A stretch of DNA of 5,468 bases from JBFFSQ01 sp041572275 (GTDB lineage: Bacteria > Pseudomonadota > Gammaproteobacteria > SZUA-229), in the NCBI GenBank assembly GCA_041572275.1, contig JBFFSQ010000198.1:1-5468 (forward strand), written 5' to 3'. Shown in pieces: positions 1 through 5,272 of this stretch. The notes under the pieces were generated by a model, which was not told where the DNA came from, made no database searches, and saw nothing but the letters and a program-made list of their open reading frames with translations. Within the stretch, counting starts at the first letter, position 1; each line of letters opens with the position of its first letter. A program made the translations under genes and the position numbers.

Positions 1-1328
1 TCGACTATATTTTGTCCATGATCACTTGTATAAATAATAACGTAAGGCTTAAACTCCCTGCTTTCGGATAATAGCTTTTTAAACCAGTCATCAACACTCC
101 ACCGTATTCCATTCATATAAGAATTTAGCGATTTCTCTCTATCATTCATTGGCTCACCCTGCTCAAGAGCAGGAGTGAAAAAATTGTACTCTTTAGGATG
201 ACTCCTGAAGTATGGAAAATGAAGTCCGTATTTATTAAGCATGATAAAGGTCTTACCGGGTCGCTTGAGAAGGTCCATTAACTTTTCACGAGCAACTCCG
301 TCACTTTCATAGGCGGTTTTTTGGCGAACTCTAAAGATTTCATCTACGTAGGCAGCCTCATGTTCGTTCATGAAGTTTTGATAGTTTACCCATTCTTCAG
401 CACTCTGGGCATCCAGGTAAACATTGTAAAAGCCTGCCTGCCTGGTAAATTGCCAAATTGAAGGTTGCTTTAAGGTCATTTGGTTGAGGTCTGGGATATT
501 CTCTTTTCTTACCCCTGTCCTCAGAATAAGGTTGGAATAATGACTGCAATTTGAAGCCGAAGCGGCCAAGCCAAAATTCACGATTCCCGTTTCCAGAGAG
601 CGAAGATAGGGAGTTGTGTCTTTTGGGTATGCATTGATTCCCAGGATGTCTGCACGGATACTTTCATCCACAACCAGGACAATTTTCTCAACCTCTACAT
701 CCAAAGAGCCCGAATAAGCAAGCTCTGATCGTTTACCTTCGTAAACATGACTTTGGCTGGCAAATACCAGCATTGACGGAACCCTGAAGAAGGAGGGGTA
801 GCGATCAAAAAAGCCATGACTATATTGCAGGCCAAGATTGGCCAGTAGTACTGCGCTTATTGGAACAAAATAGTACTGTTTGGGGATATTTAATTTAGAC
901 AGTTCTGGTAACCGTTCGACGAAAATAATAACTGGAATAAGCATTAGTATAAAAGGAAGCGCAGCTAAGCCGTAATTCTCAACCACTTCCCAAAACCACC
1001 ATTGAAAATAGTGAATGATAAGGACTGTTTGTTGGAAATCAAAAGGCGAGTTTGCGATATTGAAGGAACCAATATTAAAAAGAAAGAAGAATAGAAAAAG
1101 TGGTAACGTTATTTTTCGAAAAAGACTACGACCACTAAAGAATATCAAGAATGCGCCTAATAGACTCCAGAGGAACAAAACCAATGACAGGAAAAATTCG
1201 GTTATCTTGCCTTGATTCCATAGAAACCGAAACGGATAAAAAAACTCGTAGAACATACTAAATTCTACTAGCAAAAGAATAGCAAACGACCCTAGCGCGA
1301 TAGACTTTCTTAAGTTGGAATTTGACAT
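1..1328 (-). CDS. EptA/CptA-like sulfatase-fold phosphoethanolamine transferase, 3' end cut by window edge
   Basis: An uninterrupted reading frame starts at the ATG at 1328-1326 and gives 442 codons before leaving the window, so the C-terminus is missing; full-length relatives have about 500-570 residues. Five hydrophobic segments (about residues 10-30, 44-65, 72-89, 120-138 and 151-169) are followed by a periplasmic sulfatase/alkaline-phosphatase-fold domain. That domain shows the metal-binding start motif VVDESIRAD (Glu222), followed by INAYPKDTTPYL, which closely resembles the EptA 'GETARAD...NGYPRxTNP' block. It also shows a nucleophile-region NCSHYSN (Cys261, Ser262, Ser265), LHFPY around 369-373, and the second metal motif TSDHGQN (Asp436, His437). 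The family moves phosphoethanolamine from phosphatidylethanolamine onto lipid A, core sugars or other periplasmic glycans; the acceptor cannot be told here. A weak AAGAAG ribosome site lies about 7 nt upstream of the ATG. The gene is divergent from the CZB gene. A general sulfatase-like transferase is the alternative reading. Confidence 0.88.
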   Translation of the reverse strand, partial: MSNSNLRKSIALGSFAILLLVEFSMFYEFFYPFRFLWNQGKITEFFLSLVLFLWSLLGAFLIFFSGRSLFRKITLPLFLFFFLFNIGSFNIANSPFDFQQTVLIIHYFQWWFWEVVENYGLAALPFILMLIPVIIFVERLPELSKLNIPKQYYFVPISAVLLANLGLQYSHGFFDRYPSFFRVPSMLVFASQSHVYEGKRSELAYSGSLDVEVEKIVLVVDESIRADILGINAYPKDTTPYLRSLETGIVNFGLAASASNCSHYSNLILRTGVRKENIPDLNQMTLKQPSIWQFTRQAGFYNVYLDAQSAEEWVNYQNFMNEHEAAYVDEIFRVRQKTAYESDGVAREKLMDLLKRPGKTFIMLNKYGLHFPYFRSHPKEYNFFTPALEQGEPMNDREKSLNSYMNGIRWSVDDWFKKLLSESREFKPYVIIYTSDHGQNIV

Positions 1329-1450
1329 AGAAATTCTTCTTTACTTCATTCTAAAGTTGTTTGAGCGTTTCTAATTTGTATTGGCTGAAATATACTCCAA
1401 CCGAATGACATTTGATTGGTTCCATTGAAAAGCTAACGCCTGTATAACTA

Positions 1451-1522
1451 AATTAAAGGGCTCTGACCCTTTTAATTAAAAATCAATCGAGTCTGACCTT
1501 ATTGATTAGAGTCTAATCCTGT
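1451..1522. repeat. Tandem cluster of three TCTGACC-type palindromic repeats
   Basis: Three consecutive related units are visible. Unit 1 (1451-1477) is a hairpin AATTAAAGGG / CCCTTTTAATT around CTCTGA. Unit 2 (1481-1507) has arms AATCAAT / ATTGATT around CGAGTCTGACCTT. Unit 3 contains the near-perfect palindrome GATTAGA-G-TCTAATC (1504-1518), then CTGTTGATTA. Units 2 and 3 share a 20-nt pattern, GAGTCTGACC or GAGTCTAATC followed by TTATTGATTA or CTGTTGATTA. The 29 nt at 1479-1507 recur at 3894-3922 with 27 of 29 identical. The elements resemble REP-type palindromes; their origin is inferred. Confidence 0.75.
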
Positions 1523-1699
1523 TGATTACTACGGTCAAAATGCTGCCACATGTAATGATTTATTGTTTAGCTGTTATCCATATTAAGTCTACAAAAAACA
1601 GGCTTACAAGAGTAGTTTATGGTTATTTTATAATATAAGAAAAAGCTATAATTTGGCCTCAATTATGATCAATTGCCATTTAATTCTGGATTCGTTTTC

Positions 1700-1727
1700 T
1701 TGCAAAACAAAAATCAACTGCTATATA
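1700..1727 (+). promoter_or_regulatory. Candidate sigma70 promoter with extended -10 for the CZB gene
   Basis: A TTGCAA hexamer (1700-1705, 4 of 6 to consensus) and a TATATA hexamer (1722-1727) are separated by 16 bases. TGC directly precedes the -10, forming a TGn extended -10 element. Transcription would begin near 1734, giving a very short leader. That start falls at the AGGTG ribosome-site candidate (1734-1738), which leaves that site at the extreme 5' end and weakens the prediction. It is based on sequence match only. Confidence 0.4.
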
Positions 1728-1760
1728 CCTAATAGGTGTTAATTACAATGGGAAAAAGTC

Positions 1761-2210
1761 TTGGATAAGAAAACAGCAATTACAGAACTTCGACGTGCAA
1801 AATCTGCGCATATCCAATGGCGATCATATGCACAAGCTCTAATCGCAGGAATACCTGTAGAAAAAGATCACGTGCCAGTGATCCATACTAGCTGTAATTT
1901 TGGTAAATGGTATTACGGAACAGGTCAGGGATTGTCCAGCTTAGCTAGCTACAAAGGTATTGAAGCCCCACACGAAATTCTACATAAAATTTACATTAAT
2001 ATATTTCAACTTCTTTTTGGTGATGATAATAGATCTACCATGGAAAAACTGTTCGGTTCAAAAACAAAATTAAAAGAGGAAAATCAAGCAAAAGCAGAAG
2101 AACTGATGAAAAAACTGGTGTCAGTATCTGCAACTTTACTTGAATCCATTGAGCTGCTCGAAGCAGAAATCATGAGTATGAGTGAGGATGAATTAGCTAG
2201 CCTTGTATAA
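1761..2210 (+). CDS. Stand-alone CZB (chemoreceptor zinc-binding) domain protein
   Basis: The 149-residue product carries the CZB signature: AHIQW (His17, Trp20), then SCNFGKWYYGTG (Cys45 in the CxFGKWYYG motif), then APHEILH (His71 and His75). Three His and one Cys is the zinc site known for this family, found in chemoreceptors and in the DgcZ diguanylate cyclase. Here nothing is fused to it: residues from about 105 to 145 form a charged, probably coiled-coil helix, and there is no membrane segment, GGDEF or methyl-accepting domain. A cytosolic zinc- or redox-sensing role acting through a partner is inferred. The start is uncertain. The frame opens with TTG at 1761, with GGGA about 8 nt upstream. 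An ATG at 1748, 9 nt after AGGTG, is one base out of frame and meets a stop after six codons; one A fewer in the A5 run at 1753-1757 would join them. The gene is convergent with corA. Confidence 0.85.
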   Translation: MDKKTAITELRRAKSAHIQWRSYAQALIAGIPVEKDHVPVIHTSCNFGKWYYGTGQGLSSLASYKGIEAPHEILHKIYINIFQLLFGDDNRSTMEKLFGSKTKLKEENQAKAEELMKKLVSVSATLLESIELLEAEIMSMSEDELASLV

Positions 2211-2273
2211 AAGCTTATAAAAACGTAGATACTTACAATGTATCTGATTGTAAATACACAGTTGTAATCTTCT

Positions 2274-2292
2274 AATTTCTTGAGAAGAAATT
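2274..2292 (+). terminator. Possible terminator hairpin after the CZB gene
   Basis: AATTTCTT and AAGAAATT form a perfect 8-bp stem closed by a GAG triloop, about 64 nt after the CZB stop codon. The stem is AT-rich, and the nearest T-run (TTTTTT, near 2315-2320) is more than 20 nt further on, so it does not fit a classic intrinsic terminator well. Confidence 0.3.
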
Positions 2293-2382
2293 GAATATTA
2301 AATAGTTTTAAACAAGTTTTTTAAGGGCACTGAGTCGTTTAATGTCTTTTTGGCGATATCCATTTGTTGATTTCAATTATTA

Positions 2383-2436
2383 GGTGACAGACCACGTTAA
2401 ATTATTTGGTGTACTCAATAAACGTGGACTGTCCCC
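2383..2436. repeat. REP-like palindrome with GGGGACAG / CTGTCCCC ends, possible terminator
   Basis: The left arm GGTGACAGACCACGTT (2383-2398) pairs with the right arm AACGTGGACTGTCCCC (2421-2436) at 14 of 16 positions, around a 22-nt AT-rich loop. From memory, GTGGACTGTCCCC-type ends recur in proteobacterial intergenic palindromes and near REP-associated tyrosine transposases; no transposase is present here. On the plus strand the hairpin is followed by CCTGTTTTTT, so it could end CZB transcription, although the loop is large. It is a different family from the TCTGACC repeats. Confidence 0.6.
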
Positions 2437-2459
2437 CCTGTTTTTTCTAGCTATAAATT

Positions 2460-2491
2460 AAATAATAAGGGCTCTGACCTTTTTCATTTAA
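2460..2491. repeat. Single TCTGACC-type repeat copy
   Basis: AAGGGCTCTGACCTT (2467-2481) lies within imperfect arms AAATAATAAGG / CCTTTTTCATTT. It is the same unit type as 1451-1477, with an identical GGGCTCTGACC core. It sits downstream of corA, on the 3' side of that gene. Confidence 0.6.
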
Positions 2492-2605
2492 AAGCAGAAA
2501 GTGCACTAAGCCAATTGCAGTATTCTAATTAGCTCATATCGATCTCAAGATTAAATACCAATGCACACAACCTAAAGATAACCCATCCGGCACTCATTTT
2601 ATATT

Positions 2606-3673
2606 TTATAGCCATTTCTTTCTTTTAAAATAGATAAGCAGTACAACGGAAATTGTAATAAAGGCTGACCAAAGGATTGGATATGCCCATTTCCATTTTA
2701 ATTCAGGCATGTATTCAAAGTTCATTCCGTAGATCCCGGCAAGAAACGTCAAAGGAATAAAAATTGAAGCGAATACAGTCAATACCTTCATAACTTCATT
2801 CATTTTGTTACTTACACTTGATATGTAGATATCTAATAGGCCAGTTAATATATCTCTATATGATTCAATTGATTCTATTACGCGTATTGCATGATCAGAT
2901 ACGTCTCTTAGATATATGTGCGTTTGTTCATCAATCAATTCAGATTCGCTACGAAGAACTCCAGCTAGCAATTCTCTTATTGGGGAAACATGTCTTCTGA
3001 TGCTGATTATTTCCCTTTTAAGCCATTGAATTTTATTCAGCATTTCTTTTTTTGGTTCAGAGGTTAATAAACTATCTTCAAGCGAAGTAACAGCCTCATC
3101 CAGTGAGTCTATTAGAATAAAATTCTGGTCAACAATAGTGTCCAGAATTGCGTAGGCAAGATAATCTGATCCTCGACTTCGTAAGCGGCCTTTGCTTGTT
3201 CTAAGACGTTGCTTGATCGGGTCAAAAAGTGAATCTTTCTTCTCCTTGAAAAGGAAAACAATGCCTTTGAGAACTAAAAGGCTTATTTGTTCATGGTTAA
3301 CAGTAAATTGTGTGTCTTCAGACAGTAAAGATTTGAGTACAATGTATAGATGGTCATCATATTCCTCAAATTTAGGTCTCTGATGAGTATTTAGAATATC
3401 TTCAAGCACAAGTTGATGTATGCCAAATATTGTTCCAATACGTTCTACAATATCGACGTTTGTTAAGCCCTCGATAATCACCCAGGTCACAGAGTTACTG
3501 TCTTTGTATCTTAGAACTTCATCTATAGATTGAATCTTTGTTTCTTTAATGTCATCTTTATTGTAATCAATAACAGTCATTCTGGTTTCAGTTTCCAGAA
3601 TATTACCTACATGAATGAGTGAGCCGGGGGGCAAACCTGATTTTTCTGAGGCAGTGCTTAAGGAAGTAGTCAT
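2606..3673 (-). CDS. corA: CorA family magnesium/cobalt transport protein
   Basis: The complete 355-residue protein matches the usual CorA length and plan. A soluble N-terminal domain (about 1-240) contains LEDILNTHQRPKFEEYDDHLY (90-110), a conserved block of the family. A long stalk helix leads to MNEVMKVLTVFASIFIPLTF (291-310) and the pore signature YGMNF (315-319). Transmembrane helices lie at about 297-315 and 331-349, and the protein ends in the basic tail KRKKWL. CorA forms a homopentameric inner-membrane channel that admits Mg2+, and also Co2+ or Ni2+, with gating by cytosolic Mg2+. The ATG at 3673 is the first in-frame start after an upstream stop. Its ribosome site is weak (TGAG about 10 nt away), and a CATAAT box lies upstream without a good -35. 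It is monocistronic, and is separated from the CNNM-like gene by 1.6 kb. Assignment within the CorA superfamily (CorA versus a ZntB-like exporter) rests on the CorA-type blocks. Confidence 0.95.
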   Translation of the reverse strand: MTTSLSTASEKSGLPPGSLIHVGNILETETRMTVIDYNKDDIKETKIQSIDEVLRYKDSNSVTWVIIEGLTNVDIVERIGTIFGIHQLVLEDILNTHQRPKFEEYDDHLYIVLKSLLSEDTQFTVNHEQISLLVLKGIVFLFKEKKDSLFDPIKQRLRTSKGRLRSRGSDYLAYAILDTIVDQNFILIDSLDEAVTSLEDSLLTSEPKKEMLNKIQWLKREIISIRRHVSPIRELLAGVLRSESELIDEQTHIYLRDVSDHAIRVIESIESYRDILTGLLDIYISSVSNKMNEVMKVLTVFASIFIPLTFLAGIYGMNFEYMPELKWKWAYPILWSAFITISVVLLIYFKRKKWL

Positions 3674-3893
3674 TACTTTATACTCAAAAATGGTTCAGCA
3701 TTATGTGGCTTAATATCATTAATCAGAAGCGCAGATGTTTTCGTTATTTTCTTGATTATATTGTTATATCAATATTTCCATGTTTGTATTTAACTCTTTC
3801 CCTTGGCCAGATCACAGCTTCTTCACGTTCTCGAAACGCCTTGTGTTTCCACCCAGTACTATCCAACAGTATTTGTGACATTCTCGACAATCC
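3674..3893. other. Non-coding upstream region of corA
   Basis: This region is AT-rich and holds the presumed corA promoter, which I cannot place well. A stretch from about 3797 to 3860 has a CAGATCACAGCTTCTTC segment resembling the left half of the 64-bp palindromic element and may be a decayed copy. A plus-strand reading frame through here has poor composition and runs across a repeat, so I do not call it a gene. Confidence 0.45.
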
Positions 3894-3922
3894 AAAATCA
3901 ATCGAGTCTAACCCTATTGATT
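3894..3922. repeat. Second copy of the 29-nt AATCAAT...ATTGATT repeat
   Basis: The segment is 27 of 29 identical to 1479-1507 in the same orientation. It has arms AATCAAT / ATTGATT around CGAGTCTAACCCT. It lies directly downstream of the stop codon of the small minus-strand frame at 3930. Confidence 0.75.
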
Positions 3923-3929
3923 CACATTG

Positions 3930-4139
3930 TTATTTTTTTAGTTTTGAACAATATTTATCATGCCAGTACTTAAAGTTGATTGTGATTGAAAAATAGGTGA
4001 ACGCCAAAATCAAAGCATAATAATCATTTATATCAAAATGCAGGTAACTCAAAAACAGGCTGACACCAATCAACAACCAGGGAATAACAAGCAAATCATT
4101 TCTTTCACAAAGAACATAAATAAGTATCTCTTTCATCAT
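3930..4139 (-). CDS. Doubtful small membrane protein, 69 residues
   Basis: I do not recognise this product. It has two hydrophobic stretches (about residues 15-34 and 40-56), with charged residues before and between them and a basic tail HDKYCSKLKK, which is plausible for a small inner-membrane protein. Against it, no ribosome site precedes the tandem ATGATG start, it is short, and no family motif is seen. It stops just before a repeat copy, as intergenic repeats often lie at gene ends. It could equally be a remnant of a longer gene or a chance frame in AT-rich DNA. Confidence 0.35.
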   Translation of the reverse strand: MMKEILIYVLCERNDLLVIPWLLIGVSLFLSYLHFDINDYYALILAFTYFSITINFKYWHDKYCSKLKK

Positions 4140-4236
4140 TCAGTCGTAAGTTGGTTGTTATTTTAACTCTTAGAAACATCAATGATCTAAACCGCTGATT
4201 TTGTAAATACATTACTTTTGGCATTTTTTCACGAAT

Positions 4237-4300
4237 ATTAGTAGGGTCAGATCACCGTTGCTTCTGATATTAGCGATATCTGAGTTCTGGTCCCATTTAT
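4237..4300 (+). repeat. 64-bp palindromic element, copy B
   Basis: This copy matches the reverse complement of 5166-5229 at 52 of 64 positions with no gaps. It begins ATTAGTAGGGTCAGATCACC and ends CTGGTCCCATTTAT. Its own two halves pair at only about 18 of 32 positions, so it is a more decayed palindrome than copy A. The asymmetric centre (CTTCTGATATTAGCG) sets its orientation, opposite to copy A. No clear target duplication is seen. Confidence 0.8.
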
Positions 4301-4362
4301 TTCGATTTTCTTTTCTCATACATCACCTCATGACTAATTTGGTCAAATGCGGTGTCAATTTT

Positions 4363-4389
4363 TATAGGCCAAGTTTCAGTTGGCATATA
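4363..4389 (+). terminator. Terminator-like hairpin, plus-strand orientation
   Basis: TATAGGCCAA and TTGGCATATA form a stem with 9 of 10 pairs around a 7-nt loop, followed on the plus strand by AATTTCTTTTTT. Read on the minus strand, where the neighbouring gene lies, there is no T-run after it. No confident plus-strand gene lies upstream, so what it would terminate is unknown. Confidence 0.35.
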
Positions 4390-4463
4390 AATTTCTTTTT
4401 TGCGCTTACGTCATTGCACAGCCATCGGCTTCGCCGGTCGATTGCAGCAGCTAGTTGGTCAGC

Positions 4464-5117
4464 TCATGGCGCGACGGCTGCCCACACGATAGCGACTATG
4501 CCAAATGCGACCGGGAATACAGCCTCCAGCCAAAAACGCCAGAGAAAAGACCTCTTGGCGGGTACAAGGTATTCGAGAAGCGTGTCTTGCATCGCCTTCA
4601 ACTGATCCCATTCCTCAGCATCTCGGTGGGGGTCCATTCCCTCAAAGAGCCGGTTCCACTCTTCTGATGTGGTAGTCCCGCTTCCGGCGATTGCTCCAAG
4701 GCGTTCCAGAGGAGCCAGCCTCCTACGTGTAATTTCAATTTGCGCTGCGCTTATTTGCTTGCTGATCCCCTTCAGTGCCAGTAGCGGGGCTTGGTGTTTC
4801 ATTCGCCACAGTTGCCACTCGGTATAAGAACGGGCCGTGCAAAGGATCAAGAAGTAACTGCAAACGGTGATAAGTAGCCAAGTTAAACCTTTGGTTACGG
4901 TTACTTCAAGCCCAATTAAAGGGATTGCCACAGGTTTACTCTCGCCAGATATAACGCCTAAGGAGAGAAGAATGAGTACAAAACCTATGACGAGAACTAC
5001 GTTTCTAAGATTTTTAGTTTCCTCGGAAAAGCACTCTGTCATCGCTGGTGTGAGTACGCGTTCAGCCTCCCGCAGAAAATCCAGTGCTGGGAGGGTCACA
5101 GTTGGCTTCTCACTCAT
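4464..5117 (-). CDS. Unrecognised three-helix membrane protein
   Basis: I do not recognise the family. From the chosen start the product has 217 residues. A soluble N-terminus is followed by helices at about 40-58 and 78-95, then a charged cytosolic or periplasmic domain of about 100 residues (about 97-195) with Trp- and Glu-rich segments (EEWNRLFEGMDPHRDAEEW), then a third hydrophobic helix at about 199-215 ending at the C-terminus. The start at 5117 is preferred because AGGAGG (5122-5127) lies 4 nt before it. An in-frame ATG at 5135 would add six residues but has no ribosome site of its own and would place that AGGAGG inside the gene. Sampled 60-nt blocks are about 47-53% GC, against about 37% in corA, suggesting acquisition from elsewhere. 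The gene is bracketed by inverted copies of a 64-bp repeat. It could be an orphan cassette gene; no function is assigned. Confidence 0.78.
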   Translation of the reverse strand: MSEKPTVTLPALDFLREAERVLTPAMTECFSEETKNLRNVVLVIGFVLILLSLGVISGESKPVAIPLIGLEVTVTKGLTWLLITVCSYFLILCTARSYTEWQLWRMKHQAPLLALKGISKQISAAQIEITRRRLAPLERLGAIAGSGTTTSEEWNRLFEGMDPHRDAEEWDQLKAMQDTLLEYLVPAKRSFLWRFWLEAVFPVAFGIVAIVWAAVAP

Positions 5118-5121
5118 ACAT

Positions 5122-5127
5122 CCTCCT
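5122..5127 (-). promoter_or_regulatory. Strong ribosome binding site deciding the start at 5117
   Basis: AAAGGAGG on the minus strand matches the 16S rRNA tail closely and sits 4 nt before the ATG at 5117. This is somewhat close but usable, and it favours 5117 over the in-frame ATG at 5135. Confidence 0.6.
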
Positions 5128-5165
5128 TTTGCCATTATCGGCTCAACGCCTACATAAGCTGAAAT

Positions 5166-5229
5166 ATAAGTGGGGTCAGGACACAGATAACGCTAATATT
5201 AGAAGAAACTGTGATCTGACTCCACTTAT
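5166..5229 (-). repeat. 64-bp palindromic element, copy A
   Basis: This is one long palindrome centred between 5197 and 5198: 24 of 32 positions pair, including 18 of the outer 21 and the perfect central CTAATATTAG (5193-5202). The ends read ATAAGTGGGGTCAGG and TCTGACTCCACTTAT. It lies between the membrane-protein gene and the end of the CNNM-like gene. The outer GGGGTCAG / CTGACTCC relates it to the shorter TCTGACC repeats. It has no coding capacity, so any movement would need a transposase supplied in trans. Confidence 0.85.
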
Positions 5230-5237
5230 TCATTTTA

Positions 5238-5252
5238 AGGGTACTGAACCCT
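5238..5252 (-). repeat. Short AGGGT-ACTGA-ACCCT palindrome after the CNNM-like gene
   Basis: A perfect 5-bp stem AGGGT / ACCCT around ACTGA lies 20 nt past the CNNM-like stop codon. It is followed by ATAATTCAT on the plus strand, as in other TCTGACC-type units. It may be a diverged unit of that family. It lacks the T-run of an intrinsic terminator. Confidence 0.45.
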
Positions 5253-5272
5253 ATAATTCATATTTCCATGAT

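Larger units (their letters stand above)
1329..1760. other. Divergent intergenic region, no gene seen
   Basis: This AT-rich stretch of about 430 bases separates two divergently transcribed genes. It holds the repeat array at 1451-1522 and a candidate promoter just before the CZB gene. TATAAT hexamers also occur at 1629-1634 and 1647-1652, but neither has a good -35 box at the right distance. No coding frame of plausible composition was found on either strand. Confidence 0.6.
2211..2605. other. Convergent intergenic region with hairpins and repeats, no gene seen
   Basis: The CZB and corA genes converge here, so transcription must end from both sides. Hairpins are visible at 2227-2245 (AGATAC / GTATCT), 2274-2292 and 2383-2436, together with a TCTGACC-type motif at 2460-2491. 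No plausible reading frame was found. Confidence 0.6.
4140..4463. other. Intergenic region with 64-bp palindrome and hairpins, no gene seen
   Basis: It contains copy B of the 64-bp element (4237-4300), a terminator-like hairpin (4363-4389) and a short GC-rich hairpin CGGC-TTC-GCCG near 4426-4436, just past the end of the next minus-strand gene. Plus-strand reading frames here run antisense into that gene and across the repeat, so they are treated as chance. Confidence 0.5.

Noticed and set aside
1015..1215. Plus-strand 66-codon frame rich in Lys and Arg
   Set aside because: It lies antisense inside the EptA-like membrane domain, and its composition is what antisense of Phe/Leu-rich helices gives.
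1451..1522. CRISPR array
   Set aside because: The units are only about 20 nt, are themselves palindromic, abut without unique spacers, and no cas gene is present.
1629..1652. Two perfect TATAAT boxes upstream of the CZB gene
   Set aside because: Neither has a recognisable -35 at 16-18 bp, and such hexamers are expected by chance in AT-rich spacers; the extended -10 at 1722 fits better.
2818..3383. Two plus-strand frames of about 60 codons
   Set aside because: Both are antisense to corA, which has full family motifs; neither has a ribosome site or recognisable domain.
3703..3996. Plus-strand 97-codon frame
   Set aside because: It crosses the 29-nt repeat and a possible decayed palindrome, has unconvincing composition, and its start overlaps the corA promoter region.
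4405..4463. Integron attC-like site after the orphan gene
   Set aside because: A GC-rich hairpin (CGGC-TTC-GCCG) and a GACCAAC heptamer suggested one, but no matching GTTRRRY end is present at the right distance.
4258..4667. Plus-strand frames of 115 and 70 codons
   Set aside because: One begins inside the 64-bp repeat and both run antisense into the orphan membrane gene.
4464..5135. Upstream ATG at 5135 as the start of the orphan gene
   Set aside because: It has no ribosome site, and the strong AGGAGG lies between it and the ATG at 5117.
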